From NCBI GenBank assembly GCA_026706325.1, contig JAPOYZ010000087.1, positions 1 to 5,219 of the forward strand: DNA of 5,219 nt. Reading direction: 5' to 3'. The notes under the pieces are model-generated. The model saw only the letters and a list, made by a program, of their open reading frames with translations. It was not told the origin of the DNA and did not search any database. Shown piece by piece: positions 1 through 5,219 of this stretch (position 1 is the first letter of the stretch; every line of letters starts with the position of its first letter). The translations under genes were made by a program, and so were the position numbers. Origin of the DNA: Candidatus Aminicenantota bacterium (lineage in GTDB: Bacteria; Acidobacteriota; UBA6911; RPQK01; JAJDTT01).

Positions 1-741
1 CTGGCTCACGCCTTCCCCGCCTCCTGGGCCGATGCCTGCTCCGGAATCCTGGACGACGACGACTTGGGACTGAACGACTTCGGTCTGGAGGTGGTGCGGG
101 AGTGCAATCGCCTGGGGATCCTGGTGGATCTGTCCCATTCCTCGGACCAGACCATGGACGAGGCCATCGAGGCCTCCGAGAAACCGGTCATCGCGTCCCA
201 TTCAGGAGCCCGGGGTGTCGTCGATGCGGTTCGCAACCTCACCGACGACCAGATCAAGGCATTGGCCCAAAAGGGCGGATTGATCGCCGTCGGCGCCATG
301 TACGACCCGAAACACCTGGAACCGATCCGCAAGACGGGAGCGTGGATGACGATGGCCAAGGTCAACAACTATCTGTTGGAAAGCTATCCGGACCCCTTTC
401 GGCTGGCTGCGGCCATACGCAATCCGGCAGAGAAGCAGGAGGCACTCCAGGTGTTGGGTTTGGAGCCTCTGTCCACCCTCCACAAAATCCGGCCCCGGTC
501 GGGAGTCATCACCCAAGGGGCGACCGTGGAAGGCACCCTGGACCACATCGACTACATCGTGAAGCTGGTGGGTATCGACCACGTCAGCATCGGGACCGAC
601 ACCGACATCAGGCGGGAAGACTATACGTGGCTCTACCAGCAATTCGTCGGCGGTCTGCTGGAAAGGGGATACTCGGAGGAGGAGGTCGTCAAGGTCCTGA
701 GCGGGAACTTTCTGCGCGTGCTCCGTGCCAACGAGGGGTAA
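1..741 (+). CDS. Membrane-dipeptidase-like hydrolase, peptidase family M19, 5'-truncated by window edge
   Basis: The frame is open from the first base and ends in TAA at 739-741, giving 246 C-terminal residues; the true start lies upstream, so the TTG at 64 is not the start. M19 enzymes are zinc-dependent TIM-barrel hydrolases that cleave dipeptides or related amide substrates. Visible family motifs, numbered from the first codon here, are LVDLSH (41-46), IASHS (64-68) and RNLTDD (78-83). His46 and His67 match metal-ligand histidines and Arg78 the substrate-binding arginine of renal dipeptidase. HIDYIVKLVGIDHVSIGTD follows at 182-200, with Asp200 at the catalytic aspartate position, and the typical RGYSEEEVVKVLSGNFLRVLR ending is near the C terminus. 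Two oddities: about 88 residues separate the GG at 92-93 from HIDYIV, much more than usual, and the canonical DFDG reads DTDI. The N-terminal ligands (HxD and the bridging Glu) are outside the window. Family assignment is firm; the substrate is unknown. Confidence 0.9.
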   Translation: MAHAFPASWADACSGILDDDDLGLNDFGLEVVRECNRLGILVDLSHSSDQTMDEAIEASEKPVIASHSGARGVVDAVRNLTDDQIKALAQKGGLIAVGAMYDPKHLEPIRKTGAWMTMAKVNNYLLESYPDPFRLAAAIRNPAEKQEALQVLGLEPLSTLHKIRPRSGVITQGATVEGTLDHIDYIVKLVGIDHVSIGTDTDIRREDYTWLYQQFVGGLLERGYSEEEVVKVLSGNFLRVLRANEG

Positions 742-811
742 CCAATACAGCGACGGGACCGCAACTCTCCAATGCCCACCCTCGGCCGGCGCTTGAGATT
801 CAGATTCCGGT

Positions 812-1270
812 TCACGCGCCGCCCGCACGAGGCACGCAGATCTGTCCTACCCGGTCGACAACCTGCTGTGCATGCTGGTAGTACGCGAGGATACGGCTGT
901 ACGTCAACCCGACGGAACCTCCGTGAGCAATGACATTTCGCAGACTTACGATACTGTCGATCGCGTCCTTACGTTCATCGACCAGGAACTCTTCCAACTC
1001 CTGTTGCCAAGCTGGATCGAAACTCCCCAACAACTCTTGGACACGCGATGCCTTCGCGTTCGCGAAGTTTTTCGTCCGTCGCTCAACGAAGCGCTGCAGC
1101 GTCGGCCCACCCTGTCGCCGTGTATGGTCAAGAATAAAGGCAACCACTGCTTTCTCGATATAGCCGGAAACCAAGACACAAAGGTATCTGGCGAAATCCG
1201 CCTGTAACTCGAAGTCTTCCCAAGCGACGCCTTTTGCGCGCTTGAATGTAGCATCAAGCCGTTGTTTCAT
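812..1270 (-). CDS. Small HEPN-domain protein, predicted RNase (RiboL-PSP-type HEPN), partner of DUF262 gene
   Basis: This is a 152-residue, mostly helical, cytosolic-looking protein with no signal peptide. The diagnostic feature is RNVIAH at 111-116: Arg111, polar Asn112 and His116 form the R-x4-H active site of HEPN ribonucleases. The preceding segment LVDERKDAIDSIVSL and the N-terminal helix with ADFARYLCVLVSGYIEKAVV (24-43) resemble the HEPN family near RiboL-PSP (recalled by eye, not searched). HEPN proteins of this type are commonly metal-independent RNases in toxin, abortive-infection or restriction systems. Start choice: the ATG at 1270-1268 is preceded by GAGGTG with a 6-nt spacer. 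An in-frame ATG at 1297 gives 161 residues and overlaps the upstream stop as ATGA, but its upstream sequence has only a weak Shine-Dalgarno; it remains a real alternative. The gene directly follows the DUF262 gene and is almost certainly co-translated with it. It converges on the dipeptidase, 70 bp away. Confidence 0.85.
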   Translation of the reverse strand: MKQRLDATFKRAKGVAWEDFELQADFARYLCVLVSGYIEKAVVAFILDHTRRQGGPTLQRFVERRTKNFANAKASRVQELLGSFDPAWQQELEEFLVDERKDAIDSIVSLRNVIAHGGSVGLTYSRILAYYQHAQQVVDRVGQICVPRAGGA

Positions 1271-1276
1271 GCTGGA

Positions 1277-1282
1277 CACCTC
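1277..1282 (-). promoter_or_regulatory. Ribosome binding site of the HEPN gene (decides the start)
   Basis: On the minus strand GAGGTG lies 6 nt before the ATG at 1270-1268. It is a better Shine-Dalgarno than anything before the alternative ATG at 1297, so the shorter, 152-residue form is preferred. The site lies just downstream of the DUF262 stop codon (1296-1294), so ribosomes finishing that gene could re-initiate here. Confidence 0.6.
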
Positions 1283-1293
1283 AGCTTGACCCG

Positions 1294-2433
1294 TCATATG
1301 ACATCCACGAAGGCATCCTTCGCAAGCGTCATTCGGGCTTTGACGTTAGCCTCTTGCGAAGTTCCTGTCTCAGTGGCTGCAACGTACTCTTTGTTTGTGA
1401 GCAACGACTCGTACCGGCCCAGGAACTGAGCGGAGTCCTTGATCTCTCCGGACCTGAGACGTTTAGCCACACCCGTCATCAACGAGTCCACCACGGCAGC
1501 GTTCACAGCTCTCTTGGGTCGGAATGCCCGCCGCCCGAGGACGCTACTCAGTACTGAAGTTGTCTTGCAAAATACTTCTCGCAATTCTCCCTCGGACTGC
1601 CTGTCAAGGTTCCGATTTTCCGCCATGTAACGGTTCAAGAAGTCCTTCATCGGGCTGCGATAATGATCGGAGCGATAGTAGAAGGCAAAGAATCGGAGGA
1701 TCATCTCCATGTCCTTTAGACGCTTCGATTTTGTACCGTAAAGTCTTCGCCAGGCACTCTCGTCATTGAGACTCTTCAGAAGCCGCACAAATTCACCATG
1801 ATAGAGTGCCACGCGGACCTCTTGTGGCTGGAGGTTGACGCCTCCGGTATTGAGACGTTCGAAGATTATGTAGATACTGCTCTGGTCTTGACTCGGCTCG
1901 TCCTGCCTCACGACGGTGGCGTGGATGATGCTGTCGTCGAGGCGACGCCGATCCTCCGTATCCAAATCCTTGAACCGCATTCCCACGAAACGCTCTTGTA
2001 CATTTTGTAGACGGTATTCTTTTCCATTGATGACGCCCTTGTAGTACGCGTGGAGGGCGTGAAGCCGCTGGTGCCCATCCAGAACCAAAAAGCGCCCCGT
2101 CGCCTCTTTTACCAGGAAAATACCGGGAACAGGCAGACCGAGGAGGAGGGACTCTATGAACTTGTCCGCTTTCGGCCTCGGCCATACATATTCCCGTTGA
2201 AATCCTACGATCTCAGTGTCTTCTTCGGAAACCCAGTCAAATGTCGGTACAATGATGTCACCGCGATCAAGTCGGCTTACGAGGGAGTCCACAGGGTAGT
2301 CCGCACCATAGGACGTAATGCTATAGGTGAAGGGAATGACCTCCTCTGCTTCATCGAGGACATCTACGTCCTCTTCGACCCGGTTGTCGACAGATGCTGA
2401 TTCAGGCATTTCCTGATGTCGGATCTTTCCCAT
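1294..2433 (-). CDS. DUF262 domain protein (ParB/Srx fold, GmrS-like N-terminal domain), putative defence component
   Basis: The 379-residue protein carries the DUF262 motifs in order: FQREYVW (78-84), then KFIESLLLGLPVPGIFL (91-107), LVLDGHQRLHAL (116-127), IIFERLNTGGVNLQPQEVR (189-207) and MEMILRFFAFY (242-252). In GmrSD type IV restriction enzymes and relatives, the DUF262 domain is associated with nucleotide hydrolysis and with control of a nuclease module. The central motif here is DGHQR rather than the usual DGQQR. The C-terminal 130 residues are helical-looking, and no DUF1524/HNH H-x-x-P-like motif is visible, so this is not a GmrSD fusion. The first 32 residues are acidic and probably disordered. 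The ATG at 2433-2431 is supported by purine-rich GGAAGAGGA immediately upstream; Met9 has no well-spaced site. The HEPN gene follows directly (23-nt gap, or a 4-nt overlap if its longer start is used). GC is lower than in the flanks. Family is confident; the role as regulator, sensor or antitoxin is inference. Confidence 0.9.
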   Translation of the reverse strand: MGKIRHQEMPESASVDNRVEEDVDVLDEAEEVIPFTYSITSYGADYPVDSLVSRLDRGDIIVPTFDWVSEEDTEIVGFQREYVWPRPKADKFIESLLLGLPVPGIFLVKEATGRFLVLDGHQRLHALHAYYKGVINGKEYRLQNVQERFVGMRFKDLDTEDRRRLDDSIIHATVVRQDEPSQDQSSIYIIFERLNTGGVNLQPQEVRVALYHGEFVRLLKSLNDESAWRRLYGTKSKRLKDMEMILRFFAFYYRSDHYRSPMKDFLNRYMAENRNLDRQSEGELREVFCKTTSVLSSVLGRRAFRPKRAVNAAVVDSLMTGVAKRLRSGEIKDSAQFLGRYESLLTNKEYVAATETGTSQEANVKARMTLAKDAFVDVI

Positions 2434-2435
2434 GG

Positions 2436-2444
2436 TCCTCTTCC
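2436..2444 (-). promoter_or_regulatory. Ribosome binding site of the DUF262 gene
   Basis: Read on the minus strand this is GGAAGAGGA, ending 2 nt before the ATG at 2433-2431. Its GGAAG part has a 6-nt spacer to the start codon. It supports this ATG over the in-frame Met codon at 2409-2407, which has AGGAA directly abutting it. Confidence 0.55.
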
Positions 2445-2461
2445 GTGCAGTTGGCGGTCAT

Positions 2462-2477
2462 CACGTACTCTAACGTG
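2462..2477. promoter_or_regulatory. Short inverted repeat upstream of the DUF262 gene, possible operator
   Basis: CACGT and its reverse complement ACGTG are separated by 6 bp, placing the repeat 29-44 bp ahead of the DUF262 start codon. This is a plausible position for an operator overlapping a promoter or the 5' leader. A weak -10-like hexamer (CATAAT on the minus strand, 2506-2501) lies just upstream without a convincing -35. The arms are only 5 bp, so a chance origin is quite possible. Confidence 0.2.
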
Positions 2478-2479
2478 CC

Positions 2480-2735
2480 GAAGGCAAACTCCGCGACGAA
2501 ATTATGCTTGTGCGGTCAGGGTACAGCGCTGGCCAGCGGCGAATCAACTGGCACTCCGGGGCTGTCCGCACGGCCGGGACGTTGCGCCAAGGCGAGTGGT
2601 GGGTGACCGCCGCGGCTTGGACCGAGGTCGGCATTGAGACTCCGGCGGGCCATGATCGCCGTCGCCAACCGCACCGAGGCGAAAGTACATCTCTACTATT
2701 TCATCCGTTTCGAGTCCGGCAAGATGCGCGTGTAA
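2480..2735 (+). pseudogene. Possible frameshifted remnant of a small gene (unrecognised; weakly SnoaL/NTF2-like)
   Basis: One frame reads protein-like from about 2480 to 2650, including GEWWVTAAAWTEVGIETPAG (591 codon region, 2591-2650). Skipping one base (c2651) continues directly into a second frame, MIAVANRTEAK followed by VHLYYFIRFESGKMRV and a TAA at 2733-2735. The stitched sequence has the flavour of an NTF2/SnoaL-like fold: a 'G.W.V.....T' strand, then 'yyF.RF..GK', with the end missing. This is a by-eye impression without a search. The N-terminal part has no recognisable motif and no good start or RBS. It may be a decayed resident gene left beside the inserted DUF262-HEPN cassette, or it may be noncoding. 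Confidence 0.2.
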
Positions 2736-2749
2736 GCGCCCCCGCCACT

Positions 2750-2763
2750 ATGATCAAGATCAT
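2750..2763. promoter_or_regulatory. 14-bp inverted repeat upstream of the symporter gene, candidate operator
   Basis: ATGATC and GATCAT are perfect 6-bp inverted arms around a 2-bp centre (AA). The repeat ends 62 bp before the proposed symporter start codon. The size, symmetry and location suit a dimeric transcription factor controlling the symporter and the propeller gene behind it. No regulator gene is present in the window, and I cannot name the factor family. It is too short and lacks the T run needed for a terminator. Confidence 0.35.
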
Positions 2764-2810
2764 CTCGAACGACTGGATGGCGGTCTGATGTCTTGGCGTT
2801 GCGGTTTCTC

Positions 2811-2817
2811 GAGAGGA
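2811..2817 (+). promoter_or_regulatory. Ribosome binding site of the symporter gene (decides the start)
   Basis: GAGAGGA is followed by an 8-nt spacer and then ATG at 2826-2828. It lies inside the longer frame that could begin at TTG 2793, which has no comparable site. A GTG at 2823, directly before the ATG, would also be in range of this site and would add one residue. Confidence 0.6.
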
Positions 2818-2825
2818 ACCTGGTG

Positions 2826-4331
2826 ATGACGCCGTTTCTGGCCATGGGCGGTCCGCCGGGCCGATTCGAGGGGCTCCACGGCATCGACTACGCGGCCATC
2901 CTCCTCTATCTGGCCGCGGTCGTCCTCCTCGGCTACACCTTCAGCCGGCGCCAGCGCGACACCGAGGAGTACTTCCTGGCGGGGCGGAACATGCCCTGGT
3001 TCGCCGTGGGGTTGAGCCTGCTGGCCTCCATCCTCTCCACCATCACCTATCTCTCCCACCCCGGCGAGATCATCAAGCACGGACTGGGGGCCAACTCCCA
3101 GTTGCTCTCCTATCCCATCGTCTTCCTTCTGGTGGGGTACCTGGTGGTTCCCTTCCTGATGCGACTGAAGATCACCTCGGCCTACGAGTGCCTGGAGCGG
3201 CAATTCGACCTGTCCACGCGCCTCTTCGGGGCCACCATCTTCGTCCTGATCCGGCTGGCGTGGATGGGGACCATCGTCTTCACGGCAGCCGGCGCCCTGG
3301 CCACCATCAGCGGCCTGCCGTTCTCCACGGTGGTCCTGGGGGTGGCGGCCGTGGGCACCGTCTATACGACTCTGGGCGGGATCCGGGCCGTGATCTGGAC
3401 CGACGTGGTCCAGTTCTTCATCCTCCTGGGCGGAGCCCTCTTCACCATCGGCTATGTGGCCCTCGACGCCGGCACCGGACCGCTCACCTGGTACGGCCAG
3501 ATGGCGGCGGCGGACATGGAGCCCCAACCTCTCTTCAGCCTCGACCCGACGGTCCGGTTGACCTGGGTCGGGATGATCATGTGGACCCTCTTCTGGTGGA
3601 TCTGCACCGCGGCCGGAGACCAGGTGGCCGTCCAGCGCTATCTCAGCACCGACTCGGCCACTTCGGCACGGCGCTCGTTTGCCTGCAACCTGACGGCAAG
3701 CGTCGTCATCACTCTCCTTCTGAGCCTGTGCGGAATGGCGCTCTATTCCTACTACCACGCCCATCTCCCCGCGGACACGGACAGCGTATTCCCGCACTTC
3801 ATCGGTCACGTCCTTCCCAGGGGCCTGGCCGGGCTGGTGGTGGCGGCCCTCTTCTCCGCGGCCATGTCGAGCCTGGATTCGGGGATCAACTCCATCTCCT
3901 CGGTGATCATCACCGACTACTACCGGCGTCTGCGGACCATGGCCGGCACTCCCGGCCGCGAGTTGAAGCTGGCTCGGGCCGTGACCGTCGCCGCGGGAGT
4001 CGCAGCCATGCTGATCTGTTTCCTGTTGGATTCCATCCCCGACGATCAGCGTGGGAACCTCTTCGACCTGACGGGCCGGATCAGCAGCTTCCTGGTGGGC
4101 ACCCTGGGGGCGATGATGTTCCTGGCCATCCTGAAGGTCCCGGCCAGCGGCCGGGTGGTCATCGTGTCCGCCCTTGCGGGAATGTCCGCGGGCCTGGTCT
4201 GGGCCCAGGGCCATTGGCTCTTCGGTCTCCCGCGGTTGGCCTGGATGTGGGTGATCCCGGTCTCCTCGCTGATCACGTTCGGATCGGCGTTCGCCCTGTC
4301 CCGAGTTTTCCCTGTCCGTGCCGTAGACTGA
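2826..4331 (+). CDS. Sodium:solute symporter (SSS/SLC5 family)
   Basis: This 501-residue inner-membrane protein is of normal length for a 13-helix SSS transporter, which imports a solute with Na+. After an N-terminal helix (about 21-40) comes RDTEEYFLAGRNMPWFAVGL (44-63), leading into the Na+-site helix with SLLASILSTITYLSHPGE. Other hallmarks are the helix pair around 97-115, GGIRAVIWTDVVQF (184-197, Asp193), GDQVAVQRYLS (264-274) and the TM8 signature SAAMSSLDSGINS (344-356). Ser348/Ser349 fall where SSS proteins place Na2-site serines. Later hydrophobic segments lie near 386-401, 417-436, 442-459 and 473-491. The start is set by GAGAGGA before ATG 2826. The pattern suggests the SLC5-like branch transporting monocarboxylates, sugars or vitamins, but the substrate cannot be called. 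The propeller gene begins 29 bp after the stop, implying a shared transcript. Confidence 0.95.
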   Translation: MTPFLAMGGPPGRFEGLHGIDYAAILLYLAAVVLLGYTFSRRQRDTEEYFLAGRNMPWFAVGLSLLASILSTITYLSHPGEIIKHGLGANSQLLSYPIVFLLVGYLVVPFLMRLKITSAYECLERQFDLSTRLFGATIFVLIRLAWMGTIVFTAAGALATISGLPFSTVVLGVAAVGTVYTTLGGIRAVIWTDVVQFFILLGGALFTIGYVALDAGTGPLTWYGQMAAADMEPQPLFSLDPTVRLTWVGMIMWTLFWWICTAAGDQVAVQRYLSTDSATSARRSFACNLTASVVITLLLSLCGMALYSYYHAHLPADTDSVFPHFIGHVLPRGLAGLVVAALFSAAMSSLDSGINSISSVIITDYYRRLRTMAGTPGRELKLARAVTVAAGVAAMLICFLLDSIPDDQRGNLFDLTGRISSFLVGTLGAMMFLAILKVPASGRVVIVSALAGMSAGLVWAQGHWLFGLPRLAWMWVIPVSSLITFGSAFALSRVFPVRAVD

Positions 4332-4360
4332 GCAATCCAGAAGTTTGTGGAGCGAAACGC

Positions 4361-5219
4361 ATGTTGACACCCCTTATCGTCAAGCTGCCCATCCTGGCGC
4401 TTCTCTTCCCCGCGCTCTGCTGGAGCCTCCACTCGGAGGTCCTGGACGTCGGTTCGCGGCTGGAGTTGTTCGTGGAACCCTCCCTGGTGGAAGAGCTTCG
4501 GCGCGAGGCCCGGCTCCAGTTGCAACGCCCGATTCCCCGGGAGGCGGTCCTGGTCACCGACCGGCCCTGGGAGGGGAACGCCTGCTTCACCTTCACCATC
4601 TTTCAGGACGGAAACCGCTACCGGATGTACTACCGGGGCTGGCACTTCGAGACCGGGAAGACGCTCGAATTTCCACGCCGGCAGGTGACCTGCTATGCCG
4701 AGAGCCTCGACGGGATCCACTGGTACCGGCCCCAACTGGGCCTGGTGGAGTTCGAGGGATCCAAGCGGAACAACATCCTCATGGATCGGCTTCCGGACGG
4801 CGACATCATCCGCAACTTCGTCCCCTTCAAGGACCCCAATCCGGCCGCCTCGCCCGATGCGCGCTACAAGGCCCTCTCCTGGAGCCGGCTCCGCGGGCTC
4901 TACGCGTGGAAGTCGGCCGACGCCATCCATTGGGAGCTGATGGCGGACCGCCTGGTCATCACCCAGGGCTACTTCGACTCCCAGAACCTGGCCTTCTGGG
5001 ATTCGTTCCGGAACGAGTACCGCGAATACCACCGCGACTTCCGGCCGACCGCGGAGAATCAGCCGAGGACCAGGGGCATCCGGGACGTTATGACCGGAAC
5101 CTCCCAGGACTTTCTGAATTGGACCGATCCGGTCTGGCTCGGTTATCGGGGCTCCGCCGATGTTCAGCTCTACACCAACCAGATCATCCCGTATTTCCGG
5201 GCCCCCCACATCCTGCTGG
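4361..5219 (+). CDS. Exported five-bladed beta-propeller, glycosidase-like (GH32/43-type fold) protein, 3'-truncated
   Basis: 286 residues are visible; the frame runs off the right edge without a stop. GGAG at 4349-4352 with an 8-nt spacer supports the ATG at 4361. Residues 1-25 (Lys8, a hydrophobic core at 9-22, then SLHSE) look like a Sec signal peptide; Cys20 is not in a lipobox. The mature part shows repeated propeller-blade patterns: NRYRMYYRG (85-93) then CYAESLDGIHW (111-121); ARYKALSW (167-174) then LYAWKSADAIHWEL (180-193); NEYREYHRDF (218-227) then RDVMTGTSQDFLNWTDP (241-257); and PYFRAPHILL at the edge. LFVEP (36-40), PWEGN (69-73), GSKRNNIL (133-140) and FDSQNLAFWD (205-214) are recurrent in a group of secreted, mostly hypothetical proteins from planctomycetal, verrucomicrobial and acidobacterial genomes. 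The arabinanase/sucrase-like fold suggests binding or cleavage of glycans, but no catalytic residue set can be assigned. Probably co-transcribed with the symporter. Confidence 0.85.
   Translation, partial: MLTPLIVKLPILALLFPALCWSLHSEVLDVGSRLELFVEPSLVEELRREARLQLQRPIPREAVLVTDRPWEGNACFTFTIFQDGNRYRMYYRGWHFETGKTLEFPRRQVTCYAESLDGIHWYRPQLGLVEFEGSKRNNILMDRLPDGDIIRNFVPFKDPNPAASPDARYKALSWSRLRGLYAWKSADAIHWELMADRLVITQGYFDSQNLAFWDSFRNEYREYHRDFRPTAENQPRTRGIRDVMTGTSQDFLNWTDPVWLGYRGSADVQLYTNQIIPYFRAPHILL

Larger units (their letters stand above)
2434..2825. other. Divergent intergenic region between DUF262 and the symporter
   Basis: About 390 bp separate the two divergent start codons. Besides the DUF262 ribosome binding site, two small inverted repeats, the symporter's ribosome binding site and the possible frameshifted remnant, I see no RNA gene, no terminator-like hairpin followed by a T run, and no insertion-sequence ends. 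Both divergent promoters should lie here, but no consensus -35/-10 pair stands out. Confidence 0.6.

Noticed and set aside
742..811. Bidirectional terminator between the convergent dipeptidase and HEPN genes
   Set aside because: I found no stable GC hairpin followed by a T run on either strand; only a short GCCGGC palindrome is present.
202..828. Minus-strand 208-codon frame over the dipeptidase
   Set aside because: It is the antisense of a gene with clear M19 motifs, and it has no domain of its own.
102..881. Plus-strand 259-codon frame over the dipeptidase
   Set aside because: It is a +2 shadow of the M19 gene, rich in Arg, Gly and Pro, and it continues through the dipeptidase stop into the HEPN gene's antisense.
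746..2528. TACAGCG at 746-752 and 2522-2528 as a target-site duplication flanking the DUF262-HEPN cassette
   Set aside because: A 7-bp match between regions of about 70 and 390 bp is expected by chance, and no mobile-element ends adjoin it.
2793..2825. TTG at 2793 as the symporter start
   Set aside because: It lacks a Shine-Dalgarno, whereas GAGAGGA at 2811-2817 is well spaced for ATG 2826 and lies inside this extension.
2760..4370. Long minus-strand open frame (536 codons) opposite the symporter
   Set aside because: It is the antisense shadow of the high-GC symporter gene. Its translation is rich in Gly, Gln, Glu, His and Arg without any domain, while the plus strand has every SSS motif.
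4046..5209. Minus-strand open frame (387 codons) opposite the symporter end and propeller gene
   Set aside because: It is an antisense shadow; it crosses two clear plus-strand genes and shows no recognisable domain or suitable start.

Overview
The window looks like a piece of a high-GC, Gram-negative-type bacterial chromosome. A partial M19-family dipeptidase, a sodium:solute symporter and an exported five-bladed-propeller protein of the glycosidase-like kind are typical of heterotrophic Acidobacteriota, Planctomycetota or similar environmental bacteria. This taxonomic guess rests on gene style only; there is no rRNA or other marker gene here.

Layout from left to right. (1) Positions 1-741, plus strand: the 3' part of a divergent renal-dipeptidase-like (M19) hydrolase, whose start lies outside the window. 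(2) Positions 812-2433, minus strand: a two-gene unit transcribed toward the dipeptidase. The first gene encodes a DUF262 (ParB/Srx-fold, GmrS-like N-terminal) protein. The second encodes a small HEPN protein with an intact R-x4-H ribonuclease motif. Sampled lines in this unit have clearly lower GC than the flanks, so it reads as an inserted defence or toxin-type cassette. (3) Positions 2434-2825: about 390 bp between divergent genes. It holds a ribosome binding site, two small inverted repeats that could be operators, and a possible frameshifted remnant of a short plus-strand gene. (4) Positions 2826-4331, plus strand: a complete SSS-family sodium:solute symporter. (5) Positions 4361-5219, plus strand, 29 bp downstream: an exported propeller protein cut off by the right edge, probably in one operon with the symporter.

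How they may work together. The symporter and the propeller protein probably form an uptake and processing unit: an extracytoplasmic carbohydrate-active or carbohydrate-binding protein with a Na+-coupled importer. The substrate cannot be read from sequence. The dipeptidase may belong to the same metabolic neighbourhood. The DUF262-HEPN pair is the unusual part. The DUF262 protein lacks the C-terminal DUF1524 (HNH) nuclease region of GmrSD enzymes, and a stand-alone HEPN RNase is coupled directly behind it. This suggests a sensor/regulator plus RNA-cleaving effector, or a toxin-antitoxin-like pair.
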